DNA of 64,000 nt from Kosakonia oryzae (GCF_001658025.2 NZ_CP014007.2:1054001-1118000), one strand, 5' to 3'; positions 50,685 to 60,443 are shown, numbered from the stretch's first letter. The notes: generated by a model not told the origin, from the sequence alone. Numbers and translations are program-made.

Positions 50685-51802
50685 ACTTCACACTCCTGAG
50701 CGCGATACTGATACCAGGCCGCGCAGGCTCCTTCTGAGGAGACCATCAGCGCGCCAAAGGCGCTTTGTGGATTACAGGTGTTACCAAACAGCGGGCACTG
50801 GTGCGGTTTGCAGCGGCCGGTCAGCACATCGCCGCAGCGGGCGCGCGGATCGTCATACACCTGCTGCGCGGCCGGGCGAAAGTGCGCTTCGGCATCGAAC
50901 TGCTGATAAGCCTGCGTCAGATGGACTCCGGATTCGCCAATCACCCCCAGCCCGCGCCACTCGCTGTCGCCGCTGACGGCAAACACATCGGCAATCGCAG
51001 CCTGCGCCAGCCGGTTACCTTCATCCGGCACGACGCGGCGGTACTGGTTTTCCACCCGGCTTTGCGCAGCGATTTTCTGTTCCACCAGCATTACCACGCC
51101 CTGCAACAGATCCAGTGGTTCAAACCCGGCAACCACCAGCGGGCGGCGAAATTCTTCGGCAATAAAGGTGTACGCGTCGGTACCGATCACCATGCTGACA
51201 TGGCCGGGTGCAAGGAATGCGTCGATGCCGTTATCCGGCTGTTCCAGCAGACTGCGCAGCGTTGGGATCAGCGTAATATGCTGGCAGAAGAACCAGAAGT
51301 TATTGATGTTGCGGGCTTTCGCCTGCTGAAGCGTGATCGCCGTAGCGGGCATGGTGGTTTCAAAACCGAGGCCGAAGAACACCACTTTGCGCTGCGGATT
51401 TTTTTCCGCCAGCGCCAGCGCATCCATCGGTGAATAGACGATGCGCACATCGGCACCGCGCGCTTTTGCCTGTAACAGCGAGCCCTTTTTCCCCGGCACG
51501 CGAATGGCGTCGCCGAAAGTGCAGAAGATCACTTCCGGATGGCTGGCGATCTCCACGCAGGTATCGATGCGTCCCATTGGTAACACGCACACCGGACAGC
51601 CAGGCCCGTGGATAAACTCGATGTTTTCCGGCAGCAGCTGATCGAGGCCGAATTTAAAGATGGCGTGCGTATGGCCGCCGCATACTTCCATAATGCGCAG
51701 CGGACGCGCGGCGGTATAGCTAAGATGAGAGGCCCGTTCGCGCAGATGGGCAATCAGTTGCATCACCTGTTCCGGGGCGCGATATTCATCGACAAAACGC
51801 AT
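50681..51802 (-). CDS. hypD: Hydrogenase maturation protein HypD
   Basis: 373 residues, the E. coli length. Conserved cysteine motifs are present: ICGGHTHAIFKFG-like (EVCGGHTHAIFKFG), HGPGCPVCVLP, and the 4Fe-4S ligands near the C-terminus (DPRARCGDVLTGRCKPHQCPLFGNTC). HypD and HypC form the scaffold where Fe(CN)2CO is assembled. Translation is coupled to hypC and hypE by overlaps. Confidence 0.97.
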   Translation of the reverse strand: MRFVDEYRAPEQVMQLIAHLRERASHLSYTAARPLRIMEVCGGHTHAIFKFGLDQLLPENIEFIHGPGCPVCVLPMGRIDTCVEIASHPEVIFCTFGDAIRVPGKKGSLLQAKARGADVRIVYSPMDALALAEKNPQRKVVFFGLGFETTMPATAITLQQAKARNINNFWFFCQHITLIPTLRSLLEQPDNGIDAFLAPGHVSMVIGTDAYTFIAEEFRRPLVVAGFEPLDLLQGVVMLVEQKIAAQSRVENQYRRVVPDEGNRLAQAAIADVFAVSGDSEWRGLGVIGESGVHLTQAYQQFDAEAHFRPAAQQVYDDPRARCGDVLTGRCKPHQCPLFGNTCNPQSAFGALMVSSEGACAAWYQYRAQECEV

Positions 51803-52074
51803 TATTTCTCCTCGCCGTAGAGCAGCGCGCCGACATCCGGCTCGACATCGAACATGTTTTGCAGCGCCGCCAGCGTATCCAGCGCCTCCGCTTCGTTAAT
51901 CACGCTCATGGCAAAACCGACGTGCACCAGCACCCACTGGCCGAGACGCGGCTGGCCGTGTTCATCGTGGCTGCCGACCAGGGTTAAATCCACGTCGCGC
52001 TGAATGCCGCAGACGTCCACTTTGGCTTGCAGGCCATCAATGGCGCAAATTTGCCCCGGTACGCCTATGCACAT
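51802..52074 (-). CDS. hypC: Hydrogenase maturation chaperone HypC
   Basis: 90 residues. The N-terminus MCIGVPGQI has the essential cysteine at position 2 that binds the iron unit and the large subunit. The rest is the small beta-barrel of the HypC/HupF family ([21 protein letters not shown]). The 3' end overlaps the hypD start by one base and the 5' end overlaps hypB by 10 bp. It is expected to serve HycE. Confidence 0.97.
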   Translation of the reverse strand: MCIGVPGQICAIDGLQAKVDVCGIQRDVDLTLVGSHDEHGQPRLGQWVLVHVGFAMSVINEAEALDTLAALQNMFDVEPDVGALLYGEEK

Positions 52075-52937
52075 CGTTGCGTCTCCAGCCAGTCGAGCCA
52101 GGCGTCCATCCCGTCGCCTTTGGTGGCGGAAACCAGCAGGATCTCAATCTGCGGGTTCACTTCACGGGCGTAGGCGATGCAGCGCTCGACATCAAAATTG
52201 AGGTACGGCAGCAGATCCACTTTATTCAGCAGCATCAGTGAGGCGGCGGCGAACATGTGTGGATATTTCAGTGGCTTGTCTTCCCCTTCGGTCACTGACA
52301 GCACCGCCACTTTATGGCGTTCGCCCAGATCGAAGCCCGCCGGGCATACCAGGTTGCCGACGTTTTCAATAAACAGAATGCCGCGATCGTCGAGCGGTAG
52401 ACGCGGCGCAGCATCGGCAATCATCTGCGCATCCAGGTGGCAACCCTTGCCGGTGTTCACCTGAATCGCCGGGGTACCGGTGGCGCGAATACGCGCGGCG
52501 TCATTGACGGTTTGCTGATCCCCTTCGATCACCGCGCAGGGGACGCGCGCATTCAGGCGCTGCAGGGTTTCGGTGAGCAGAGTCGTTTTGCCGGAGCCAG
52601 GGCTGGAGACCAGGTTCAACACCAGTTGCTGGCGGGCGGCAAAGCGGGCGCGGTTGCGGGCGGCGATCTGGTTATTTTTATCCAGTACGTCGATCTCCAC
52701 TTCCAGCATCCGGCGCTGGCTCATGCCCGGCGCGTGGGTGCCGGCTTCGCCGTGACCGTAATGCAAATCGCCGTTACCCGATTGGGTGGGGGTGAACTCT
52801 CGGGTATTGACGCGGGTTATAGTTAGCGCAGGGCGCGCAGCAGGGGCGAACGGTGCGCTGCGAAACGCAGAGTGCGGGTTATGTTCGTCACCCTCGATAT
52901 AAAGGTTACCGTCCTGACAACCACATGTTGTACACAT
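52065..52937 (-). CDS. hypB: Hydrogenase nickel-incorporation GTPase HypB
   Basis: 290 residues. The high-affinity nickel site is the N-terminal MCTTCGCQ. A variable linker carries only a few histidines (about 20-75), not the poly-His store of some species. The GTPase domain has [13 protein letters not shown] (P-loop), the metal-binding CAVIEGDQ region, [15 protein letters not shown], and [10 protein letters not shown]. It loads nickel into HycE with HypA and SlyD. Confidence 0.97.
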   Translation of the reverse strand: MCTTCGCQDGNLYIEGDEHNPHSAFRSAPFAPAARPALTITRVNTREFTPTQSGNGDLHYGHGEAGTHAPGMSQRRMLEVEIDVLDKNNQIAARNRARFAARQQLVLNLVSSPGSGKTTLLTETLQRLNARVPCAVIEGDQQTVNDAARIRATGTPAIQVNTGKGCHLDAQMIADAAPRLPLDDRGILFIENVGNLVCPAGFDLGERHKVAVLSVTEGEDKPLKYPHMFAAASLMLLNKVDLLPYLNFDVERCIAYAREVNPQIEILLVSATKGDGMDAWLDWLETQRCA

Positions 52938-52940
52938 TGT

Positions 52941-53288
52941 TTACTCCTCAATTTCCAGGCGCTGAATTTGCATTCCATCGTCGGCAACGATCTGCAACTG
53001 GTCGCTGTGGCATTGTGGGCAGCGGCGAACACGCTGGGTGAGCAGCGTGACGTACTGCCGACAAGACTCGCACCAGCACTCCGCTTGCTGTTGTTCGATG
53101 TGCAGTGTACAACCTTCAGCCAGGCTGCCACGGCACACCAGATCAAAACAAAACGTTAAAGCTTCGGTTTCGACACAGGAAAATGCGCCCACTTTTAACC
53201 AGACGCCGGTAACCCGACGCGCACCGTTCGCGGTGGCCTGTTGTTCAATAATTTCCAGCGCCCGCTGGCACAAAGTGATCTCATGCAT
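52941..53288 (-). CDS. hypA: Hydrogenase nickel-incorporation protein HypA
   Basis: 115 residues. MHEITLCQRALEIIEQQA holds the nickel-binding Met-His start, and the structural zinc site is formed by the pairs CWCESC and CPQCHSD. First gene of hypABCDE-fhlA, 4 bp before hypB, and transcribed from the sigma-54 promoter at 53316-53332 in the divergent region. Confidence 0.96.
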   Translation of the reverse strand: MHEITLCQRALEIIEQQATANGARRVTGVWLKVGAFSCVETEALTFCFDLVCRGSLAEGCTLHIEQQQAECWCESCRQYVTLLTQRVRRCPQCHSDQLQIVADDGMQIQRLEIEE

Positions 53289-53315
53289 AATCCCTCCTTA
53301 TGAGTTGCCGCGTTA

Positions 53316-53332
53316 ATGCAATAAGAGTGCCA
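53316..53332 (-). promoter_or_regulatory. Sigma-54 promoter of the hyp operon
   Basis: On the minus strand TGGCAC-tctta-TTGCAT is a perfect -24/-12 element with GG and GC ten bases apart, about 30 bp before hypA. Confidence 0.9.
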
Positions 53333-53365
53333 TGAGTGATGTTGACACTGTGACGATGTCGAACC

Positions 53366-53383
53366 TGTCGAGATGACACGTCG
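53366..53383. promoter_or_regulatory. FhlA-type upstream activating site, hyp-hyc gap
   Basis: TGTCGAGATGACACGTCG matches the site at 53972-53989 at 16 of 18 positions. A further TGTCG lies ten bases upstream. It sits between the two divergent sigma-54 promoters, where FhlA binds in E. coli. Confidence 0.7.
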
Positions 53384-53416
53384 AAATTAGCGAATATTTT
53401 TATTTATTCCTTTAAT

Positions 53417-53429
53417 AATCAACAAATTA
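53417..53429 (+). promoter_or_regulatory. IHF binding site
   Basis: AATCAACAAATTA fits the IHF consensus WATCAA-N4-TTR exactly, lies in AT-rich DNA, and falls between the FhlA-type site and the hyc sigma-54 promoter, ideal for bending the activator onto the polymerase. Confidence 0.75.
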
Positions 53430-53434
53430 AATGT

Positions 53435-53450
53435 TGGCATGGATGATGCT
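53435..53450 (+). promoter_or_regulatory. Sigma-54 promoter of the hyc operon
   Basis: TGGCAT-ggatga-TGCT gives the GG-N10-GC spacing of a -24/-12 promoter, about 37 bp before hycA. The match is weaker than that of the hyp promoter. Confidence 0.82.
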
Positions 53451-53486
53451 TTACCGCCGTTGTTTCAATTAATCAGGTAAGCAGAC

Positions 53487-53954
53487 ATGACGATTTGGGA
53501 AATTAGCGAAAAGGCAGATTACATTGCCGGGCGACACCATCTCCTGCAGGAGGAGTGGCGCAGTTACTGTAACGCGCTGGTTCAGGGGATCACGCTGTCA
53601 AAAGCGCGCCTGCACCATGCCATAGGTTGCGCGCCAGAGCAGCAGCTCAGTTTTGAGCTGTTCGGTCACTTCACGGTCACCGTCTCTCTGACCGGCGGCT
53701 TTAATGGCCATACCATCGAATATGCGATTGCCAATAAAGATGGCAGCGATAAACGCTTGATAGCAAAGGCACAGCTCACCAGCGACGGCAAAGTGGACGG
53801 CGTTATCAGCACCCACGATCGTGAAAAAGTGCTGGAACACTATCTGGAAAAAATCGCCACGGTTTACGACAGCCTGTACGCGGCGATGGAAAACGATACC
53901 CCCATCAATCTCTCTCTTCTTGCCAGCAGCGCGCACGCGTCTGCGCTGGCCTGA
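53487..53954 (+). CDS. hycA: Formate hydrogenlyase regulatory protein HycA
   Basis: 155 residues (E. coli HycA 153), with the typical start MTIWEISEKADYIAGRHHLLQEEW. It is a small soluble protein that counteracts FhlA and so limits expression of the regulon. It has no recognised enzyme motif. First gene of hycABCDEFGHI, separated from hycB by about 95 bp that hold a second FhlA-type site. Confidence 0.95.
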   Translation: MTIWEISEKADYIAGRHHLLQEEWRSYCNALVQGITLSKARLHHAIGCAPEQQLSFELFGHFTVTVSLTGGFNGHTIEYAIANKDGSDKRLIAKAQLTSDGKVDGVISTHDREKVLEHYLEKIATVYDSLYAAMENDTPINLSLLASSAHASALA

Positions 53955-53971
53955 GTTTGGGTGTCGAGATG

Positions 53972-53989
53972 TGTCGAAGTGACACGTCG
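53972..53989. promoter_or_regulatory. Second FhlA-type site, hycA-hycB gap
   Basis: TGTCGAAGTGACACGTCG repeats the upstream site at 16 of 18 positions and is preceded by another TGTCGAGATG half. E. coli also has a FhlA site in this gap that is needed for full hyc expression. Confidence 0.7.
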
Positions 53990-54049
53990 TGCGACTGATT
54001 TCGTCAAAAATGACCGCCCGGACTGGGTGAATCACCTGAGGATTAGCTG

Positions 54050-54658
54050 GTGAACCGTTTTGTAATTGCCGACCCGGCGCTCTGTATCGGCTGCCACACC
54101 TGCGAGGCGGCCTGCGCGGAGACGCACCGCGCGTATGGCTTGCAGTCGATGCCGCGGCTGCGTGTGATGCGTAATGAACATGAATCCGCGCCGCAGCAGT
54201 GCCACCACTGCGAAGACGCGCCCTGTGCGGGCGTTTGTCCGGTAAACGCCATTAATCGCGTCGATGGCGCGGTGCAGTTAAATGAAAGCCTGTGCGTAAG
54301 CTGCAAACTGTGCGCGATTGCCTGCCCGTTTGGCGCTATCGAATTTGCCGGTAGCCGTCCGCTGGATATTCCGGCCAACGTTAACTCGCCGCTCGCGCCC
54401 GCCGCGCCGCCTGCACCTGCGCGCGTCAGCACGCTGCTGGACTGGGTGCCCGGCGTGCGGGCTATCGCCGTGAAGTGCGATCTTTGCCATTTCGATGATC
54501 AAGGCCCGGCCTGCGTGCGGATGTGCCCGACCAAGGCGCTGCATCTGGTCAATAACCTCGATATCGCCCGCGCCAGCCGTCGCAAACGCGAGCAGACCCT
54601 GAATACGGACTACGGCGATTTGTCGCTATTTACCCAGCTTAACCGGAGTGCAAAATGA
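54050..54658 (+). CDS. hycB: Formate hydrogenlyase electron-transfer subunit HycB
   Basis: 202 residues, GTG start behind GAGGA. Four [4Fe-4S] cysteine sets are visible: CIGCHTCEAAC, CHHCEDAPCAGVC, CVSCKLCAIAC and CDLCHFDDQGPACVRMC. HycB carries electrons from formate dehydrogenase-H (FdhF, not in this window) to HycG. A proline/alanine-rich linker (APAAPPAPA) separates the third and fourth clusters. Its stop overlaps the hycC start (ATGA). Confidence 0.96.
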   Translation: MNRFVIADPALCIGCHTCEAACAETHRAYGLQSMPRLRVMRNEHESAPQQCHHCEDAPCAGVCPVNAINRVDGAVQLNESLCVSCKLCAIACPFGAIEFAGSRPLDIPANVNSPLAPAAPPAPARVSTLLDWVPGVRAIAVKCDLCHFDDQGPACVRMCPTKALHLVNNLDIARASRRKREQTLNTDYGDLSLFTQLNRSAK

Positions 54659-56469
54659 CGATTCTCTCGTTGCTCAACGGCGCGGTGGCGGTGTTTACCT
54701 GCGCTGCTGCGCTGGCGTACCTGTTTACGCGGGCGAAAATTCTCAGCGGCTGGCTGGCCGGTCTTGGCGGCGCAATCGGCAGTGCCATGGCGACCGCTGC
54801 CGGGTTATTGTCGCTGCTGGGCGCCGATGCCGTTTCTGGCAGCCTGACGCTGTTGCAGTATCCGTTACTGGTCACGCCGCTGCGTGCCGTGTGGGTGATC
54901 ACTTTCGGCCTTTGCGGCCTGCTTATCAGCCTCTATAACATCCACTGGCACCGCCATGACGCGGTGAAAGCCAACGGGTTGTTGATCAATTTGCTGCTGG
55001 CCGCCGCGCTGTGCGCCGTCTGTTCCGCGAATCTCGGCGAGCTGGTCGTGATGAGCGAAATCATGGCGCTGAGCGCGGTGTTTCTTACCGGGTGCAGCGC
55101 CTCTGGCAAATTGTGGTTCGCCATGGGGCGTCTTGGCACGGTGCTGCTGGCGCTGGCCTGCTGGTTTATCTGGCAGCGTTATCACACGCTCGATTTTGTT
55201 CAGCTTAGCGGACAACCGCTGAGCAGCGGTGTCTGGCTGCTGGGGGTAATTGGTTTTGGTCTGCTGGCGGGGATTATTCCGCTGCACGCCTGGGCGCCGC
55301 AGGCGCACGCCAGCGCGCAAGCACCGGCCGCCGCGCTCTTTTCTACCGTGGTGATGAAAGTCGGGCTGTTCGGCATTCTCAGTTTCTCCTTGCTGGGCGG
55401 CCAGCCGCCGCTGTGGTGGGGCGTTGTACTGCTGGTGTTCGGCATGATCACCGCCTTTGTCGGCGGTCTGTATGCGCTGATGGAGCACAATATCCAGCGC
55501 CTGCTGGCGTATCACACGCTGGAAAACATCGGCATCATTTTGCTCGGCCTTGGCGCGGGCGTAACCGGGCTGGCATTGCAGCAGCCGGCGCTGATGGCGC
55601 TGGGGCTGGTTGGCGGTCTGTATCACCTTTTCAACCACAGCCTGTTTAAGAGCACGCTGTTTCTTGGCGCAGGCGCGCTGTGGTTTGGCACCGGCTATCG
55701 CGATATCGAAAAACTGGGCGGTATCGGCAAAAAAATGCCGCTTATCTCGCTGGCGATGCTGGTCGGGCTGATGGCGATGGCAGCGCTGCCGCCGCTCAAT
55801 GGCTTTGCCGGTGAGTGGGTGATTTATCAATCCTTCTTCAGCCTGAGCGGTAGTGGTCACTTTGTTCTGCAACTGATTGGGCCGCTGCTGGCCGTTGGCC
55901 TGGCGATAACCGGTGCGCTGGCGGTGATGTGTATGGCGAAAGTCTATGGCGTCACCTTCCTTGGCGCGCCGCGCACCCCGCAGGCGGAAAACCCGCAATC
56001 TATTCCCTGGTTGATGACCGCAAGCGTGGCCGTGCTGGCGCTCTGCTGCGTTATTGGCGGCGTTGCTGCGCCGTGGCTATTGCCGCGTCTGTATGCCGCC
56101 GTACCGCTGCCGCTGCATACCGCGAACACGGTGGTGTCACAACCGATGATCACGCTGCTGCTGATTGCCATGCCACTGCTGCCAGTGCTGTTGATGGTGC
56201 TGTTTAAAGGCGATCGTCTTCCTTCCCGCAGCCGTGGCAGCGCCTGGGTCTGCGGCTACGACCATGAAGGCTCAATGGTGATCACCGCCCACGGTTTTGC
56301 CATGCCGGTAAAAACCGCATTTGCCCCGGTGTTGAAGCTGCGCAAATGGCTGGAGCCCACGCTGATTCTGCCCGGCTGGCGTACCGACGCGGCGCAGCTG
56401 CTGTTTCGTCGGCTGGCGCTGATTGAGCTGGCGGTGCTGGTGGTTGTGGTGATTTCCCGAGGAGCCTGA
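54655..56469 (+). CDS. hycC: Formate hydrogenlyase membrane subunit HycC (antiporter-like)
   Basis: 604 residues (E. coli 608), with about 15 membrane helices of the NuoL/MrpA family. The conserved proton-channel segment is present (PLHAWAPQAHASAQAPAAALFSTVVMKVG in parts, with the buried lysine, and LLAYHTLENIGIILLGLG). It anchors the complex in the inner membrane and is thought to take part in ion translocation. The stop overlaps the hycD start region. Confidence 0.96.
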   Translation: MTILSLLNGAVAVFTCAAALAYLFTRAKILSGWLAGLGGAIGSAMATAAGLLSLLGADAVSGSLTLLQYPLLVTPLRAVWVITFGLCGLLISLYNIHWHRHDAVKANGLLINLLLAAALCAVCSANLGELVVMSEIMALSAVFLTGCSASGKLWFAMGRLGTVLLALACWFIWQRYHTLDFVQLSGQPLSSGVWLLGVIGFGLLAGIIPLHAWAPQAHASAQAPAAALFSTVVMKVGLFGILSFSLLGGQPPLWWGVVLLVFGMITAFVGGLYALMEHNIQRLLAYHTLENIGIILLGLGAGVTGLALQQPALMALGLVGGLYHLFNHSLFKSTLFLGAGALWFGTGYRDIEKLGGIGKKMPLISLAMLVGLMAMAALPPLNGFAGEWVIYQSFFSLSGSGHFVLQLIGPLLAVGLAITGALAVMCMAKVYGVTFLGAPRTPQAENPQSIPWLMTASVAVLALCCVIGGVAAPWLLPRLYAAVPLPLHTANTVVSQPMITLLLIAMPLLPVLLMVLFKGDRLPSRSRGSAWVCGYDHEGSMVITAHGFAMPVKTAFAPVLKLRKWLEPTLILPGWRTDAAQLLFRRLALIELAVLVVVVISRGA

Positions 56470-56471
56470 TG

Positions 56472-57398
56472 ATGAGTTTTCTATATGCGTTATTGCAGGC
56501 GCTGGTGCTGTTCGCCTTTGCGCCGCTACTGTCCGGTATCAGCCGCGTGGCGCGCGCCCGGTTGCACAATCGCCGTGGGCCTGGCGTGCTGCAAGAGTAC
56601 CGCGACCTGTTCAAATTGCTGGGCCGCCAGAGTATTGCGCCTGCGGCGTCCGGCTGGGTATTTCGCCTGATGCCGTTTGTGATGGTGGGCGTGATGCTGA
56701 CCATTGCGACGGCTTTGCCGGTGATCACCATTAACTCGCCGCTGCCTTTGCTGGGCGATTTGATCACCCTGATCTATCTGTTCGCCATTGCCCGCTTTTT
56801 CTTTGCCATTGCCGGGCTGGATACCGGTAGCCCGTTTACCGGCATCGGTGCCAGCCGCGAAGCGATGCTGGGCGTGCTGGTCGAGCCGATTTTGCTGCTC
56901 GGTTTGTGGGTGGCGGCGCTGGTCGCGGGTTCCACCCATATCAGCCATATCACCGACACCGTTTACCACTGGCCGCGCGAGGCTTCAATCCCGCTGTTTC
57001 TGGCGCTCTGCGCCTGCGCGTTCGCCACCTTTATCGAGATGGGCAAACTGCCGTTTGACCTTGCGGAAGCGGAGCAGGAGTTGCAGGAAGGGCCGCTGTC
57101 GGAGTACAGCGGCAGCGGCTTTGCGCTGCTGAAGTGGGGCATCAGCTTAAAACAGCTGGTGGTGCTGCAAATGTTTGTCGGCGTCTTTCTGCCGTGGGGG
57201 CAGATGAGCAGCTTCAGCGCGGCGGGTCTGCTGCTGGCGCTGGTGGTGGCGGTAGTGAAATTAATCGTTGGCGTACTGGTGATTGCCCTGTTTGAAAACA
57301 GCATGGCGCGCTTGCGTTTTGCTGCCACGTCACGTGTCACCTGGGCCGGGTTCGGCGTTGCCTTTTTAGCGTTCGTCTCCTTACTGGCGACGTATTAA
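56472..57398 (+). CDS. hycD: Formate hydrogenlyase membrane subunit HycD (NuoH-like)
   Basis: 308 residues from the second of two tandem ATGs; the first, at 56469, shares a base with the hycC stop. About eight membrane helices. Typical NuoH segments are RARLHNRRGPGVLQEYRDLFKLL (in parts) and the quinone-chamber-like loop ATFIEMGKLPFDLAEAEQELQEG with its acidic cluster. It links the soluble arm to HycC. Confidence 0.96.
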   Translation: MSFLYALLQALVLFAFAPLLSGISRVARARLHNRRGPGVLQEYRDLFKLLGRQSIAPAASGWVFRLMPFVMVGVMLTIATALPVITINSPLPLLGDLITLIYLFAIARFFFAIAGLDTGSPFTGIGASREAMLGVLVEPILLLGLWVAALVAGSTHISHITDTVYHWPREASIPLFLALCACAFATFIEMGKLPFDLAEAEQELQEGPLSEYSGSGFALLKWGISLKQLVVLQMFVGVFLPWGQMSSFSAAGLLLALVVAVVKLIVGVLVIALFENSMARLRFAATSRVTWAGFGVAFLAFVSLLATY

Positions 57399-57410
57399 GA
57401 GAGTTTATGC

Positions 57411-59120
57411 ATGTCTGAAGAAAAAATCGGTCAACACTATCTGGCTGCGCTGCACGAGAAATTTCCCGGCGTAGTGCTGGATGAAGCGTGGCAGACCAAA
57501 GACCAAATCACCCTTACCGTGAAAGTGAACTATCTGCCGGAGGTGGTGGAGTTTCTTTACTACCAGCAGGGCGGCTGGCTGTCGGTGCTGTTTGGTAACG
57601 ACGAGCGCAAGCTGAACGGCCACTTTGCCGTTTACTACGTTCTGTCGATGGAGCAGGGCGTCAAGTGCTGGATAACGGTGCGCGTTGAAGTCGATGCCCT
57701 GAAACCGGAGTATCCGTCGGTGACGCCGCGCGTGCCTGCGGCCGTGTGGGGCGAGCGCGAAGTGCGCGATATGTATGGCCTGGTGCCGGTCGGTTTACCG
57801 GATGAGCGCCGCCTGGTGCTGCCGGATGACTGGCCGGATGAACTCTATCCGTTGCGTAAAGACAGCATGGATTATCGCCAGCGTCCCGCGCCGACCACCG
57901 ACGCGGAAACTTATGAATTCATCAACGAGCTGGGTGACAAGAAAAACAACGTGGTGCCGATTGGCCCGCTGCACGTTACGTCGGATGAACCGGGCCACTT
58001 CCGCCTGTTTGTGGATGGCGAGAACATTGTCGATGCCGACTACCGCATGTTCTATGTGCATCGCGGGATGGAGAAACTGGCGGAAACCCGCATGGGTTAC
58101 AACGAAGTCACCTTTCTCTCGGATCGCGTGTGCGGCATCTGTGGTTTTGCCCACAGTACCGCTTACACCACCTCGGTAGAGAACGCGATGGGCATCGTGG
58201 TGCCGGAACGCGCGCAGATGATCCGCGCCATTCTGCTGGAAGTGGAACGTCTGCACTCACACCTGTTAAACCTCGGTCTGGCTTGCCACTTTGTTGGTTT
58301 TGATTCCGGGTTTATGCAGTTTTTCCGCGTGCGTGAAACGTCAATGAAGATGGCGGAAATTCTCACCGGGGCGCGTAAAACCTACGGTCTGAACCTGATT
58401 GGCGGTATTCGCCGCGACATGCTGAAAGACGATATGGTGCAGACGCGCGCACTGGCGCAGCAGATGCGCCGCGATGTGATGGAGCTGGTTGATGTGCTGA
58501 TGAGCACGCCGAATATCGAGCAGCGCACCGTGGGTATTGGTCGTCTTGATCCGCAAATCGCCCGCGATTTCAGTAACGTCGGCCCGATGGTGCGCGCCAG
58601 CGGCCACGCTCGCGATACCCGCGCCGATCATCCATTTGCCGGTTACGGCCTGCTGCCAATGACTGTGCACAGCGAGCAGGGCTGCGATGTGATTTCCCGC
58701 CTGAAAGTGCGTATCAATGAAGTGCTGACCGCGCTGAACATGATCGATTTCGGTCTGGATAACCTGCCCGGCGGCCCGCTGATGGTCGAAGGCTTTACCT
58801 ATATTCCGCACCGCTTTGCCCTTGGTTTTGCCGAAGCGCCGCGCGGGGATGATATCCACTGGAGTATGACCGGCGACAACCAGAAGCTCTATCGCTGGCG
58901 CTGCCGTGCGGCGACCTACGCCAACTGGCCAACGCTGCGCTATATGCTGCGCGGCAACACCGTTTCCGATGCGCCGCTGATTATCGGCAGCCTTGATCCT
59001 TGCTACTCCTGTACCGACCGCATGACGGTGGTGGATGTGCGCAAGAAGAGAAGCAAGGTCGTGCCGTACAAAGAGCTGGAGCGTTACGGGATCGAGCGTA
59101 AAAACTCGCCGTTGAAATAG
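57411..59120 (+). CDS. hycE: Hydrogenase-3 large subunit HycE
   Basis: 569 residues, the E. coli length. Residues 1-170 are NuoC-like and the rest NuoD-like, with the [NiFe] ligands in RVCGICGFAHS (near 240) and DPCYSCTDRM (near 530). The 32-residue tail after the arginine of CTDR is what HycI cuts off after nickel insertion. It makes H2 from protons and electrons delivered by HycG. Confidence 0.97.
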   Translation: MSEEKIGQHYLAALHEKFPGVVLDEAWQTKDQITLTVKVNYLPEVVEFLYYQQGGWLSVLFGNDERKLNGHFAVYYVLSMEQGVKCWITVRVEVDALKPEYPSVTPRVPAAVWGEREVRDMYGLVPVGLPDERRLVLPDDWPDELYPLRKDSMDYRQRPAPTTDAETYEFINELGDKKNNVVPIGPLHVTSDEPGHFRLFVDGENIVDADYRMFYVHRGMEKLAETRMGYNEVTFLSDRVCGICGFAHSTAYTTSVENAMGIVVPERAQMIRAILLEVERLHSHLLNLGLACHFVGFDSGFMQFFRVRETSMKMAEILTGARKTYGLNLIGGIRRDMLKDDMVQTRALAQQMRRDVMELVDVLMSTPNIEQRTVGIGRLDPQIARDFSNVGPMVRASGHARDTRADHPFAGYGLLPMTVHSEQGCDVISRLKVRINEVLTALNMIDFGLDNLPGGPLMVEGFTYIPHRFALGFAEAPRGDDIHWSMTGDNQKLYRWRCRAATYANWPTLRYMLRGNTVSDAPLIIGSLDPCYSCTDRMTVVDVRKKRSKVVPYKELERYGIERKNSPLK

Positions 59121-59136
59121 TGGGAGAACGCTAGCG

Positions 59137-59679
59137 ATGTTTACCTTTATCAAAAAAGTGATCAAAACCGGGACGGCAACCAGCGCGTATCCGCTTGCGC
59201 CGATGCCGGTAGATAAAAACTTCCGCGGCAAACCGCAGCACAATCCGCAGCAGTGCATCGGCTGCGCGGCGTGCGTCAACGCCTGCCCGTCAAACGCGCT
59301 GACGGTGGAAACCGATCTGGCGACTGGCGAACTGGCCTGGCAGTTTAATCTCGGGCGCTGCATTTTCTGCGCCCGCTGCGAAGAAGTGTGCCCAACGGCG
59401 GCGATTACGCTCTCTCAGGAGTACGAACTGGCGGTGTGGAGCAAAGCCGATTTTCTGCAACAGTCGCGCTACGAGCTGTGCCAGTGCCGCGAATGCGCAC
59501 GGCCTTTCGCGGTGCAGAAAGAGATCGATTATGCCATTGCGCTGCTGGCGCATAACGGCGATACCCGCGCCGAGCAGCACCGCGCCAGCTTTGAGACCTG
59601 CCCGGATTGCAAACGCCAGAAATGCCTGGTGTCGTCCGACCGCATCGAATTGACCCGTCATATGAAAGAGGCCAGCTAA
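59137..59679 (+). CDS. hycF: Formate hydrogenlyase iron-sulfur subunit HycF (NuoI-like)
   Basis: 180 residues with two [4Fe-4S] motifs, [12 protein letters not shown] and [13 protein letters not shown] later set of cysteines ([15 protein letters not shown]) is typical of HycF and absent from NuoI. It forms part of the electron wire next to HycG. The stop overlaps the hycG start as TAATG. Confidence 0.96.
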   Translation: MFTFIKKVIKTGTATSAYPLAPMPVDKNFRGKPQHNPQQCIGCAACVNACPSNALTVETDLATGELAWQFNLGRCIFCARCEEVCPTAAITLSQEYELAVWSKADFLQQSRYELCQCRECARPFAVQKEIDYAIALLAHNGDTRAEQHRASFETCPDCKRQKCLVSSDRIELTRHMKEAS

Positions 59680-60443
59680 TGAGCCAGCTATTAGGTCCGC
59701 GCGATGCGGACGGTATTCCGCTGCCGATGACGGTGGAGGAATCCATCGCCAGCATGAAAGCCTCGCTGCTGAATAAAATCAAACGCTCCGCTTACGTTTA
59801 CCGTGTGGATTGCGGCGGCTGCAATGGCTGTGAGATCGAGATTTTCGCGACGCTTTCGCCGCTGTTCGATGCAGAACGCTTCGGCATTAAAGTGGTGCCT
59901 TCGCCGCGCCACGCCGACATTCTGCTGTTTACCGGCGCTGTCACCCGTGCGATGCGTTCACCGGCGCTGCGCGCCTGGCAATCTGCGCCGGATCCCAAAA
60001 TCTGTATCTCCTACGGCGCGTGCGGTAACAGCGGTGGTATCTTCCACGACCTGTACTGTGTCTGGGGCGGCACGGATAAAATCGTTCCGGTGGATGTCTA
60101 TATTCCCGGCTGCCCGCCGACGCCTGCCGCCACGCTGTATGGTTTTGCCATGGCGCTGGGGCTGCTGGAGCAGAAAATTCATGCCCGTCTGCCTGGCGAG
60201 CAGGACGATCAACCGGCAGAGATCCTGCATTCGACTATGGTGCAGCCGCTGCGGGTGAAGGTGGATCGCACTGCGCGTCGCCTCGCGGGTTACCGCTATG
60301 GCCGCCAGATCGCCGATGATTACCTGCGTTTGCGCAGCATCGGCGAACATGAAGTGGTGCGCTGGTTAGCGCAGGAGAACGATCCGCGTCTGACCGAAAT
60401 TGTCACCCACCTTAATCAGGTGGTGCAGGAGGCGAAAATCTGA
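59679..60443 (+). CDS. hycG: Hydrogenase-3 small subunit HycG (NuoB-like)
   Basis: 254 residues from the ATG at 59679 (E. coli 255); a longer frame inside hycF is not credible. Cluster ligands are in [27 protein letters not shown] and [11 protein letters not shown], forming the proximal [4Fe-4S] centre next to the HycE active site. The C-terminal 80 residues are the HycG-specific extension. Confidence 0.96.
   Translation: MSQLLGPRDADGIPLPMTVEESIASMKASLLNKIKRSAYVYRVDCGGCNGCEIEIFATLSPLFDAERFGIKVVPSPRHADILLFTGAVTRAMRSPALRAWQSAPDPKICISYGACGNSGGIFHDLYCVWGGTDKIVPVDVYIPGCPPTPAATLYGFAMALGLLEQKIHARLPGEQDDQPAEILHSTMVQPLRVKVDRTARRLAGYRYGRQIADDYLRLRSIGEHEVVRWLAQENDPRLTEIVTHLNQVVQEAKI

Noticed and set aside
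54865-55998. A 377-codon minus-strand frame opposite hycC
   Set aside because: Very rich in Gln, Arg and His, without domains; it mirrors the membrane-protein codons of hycC.
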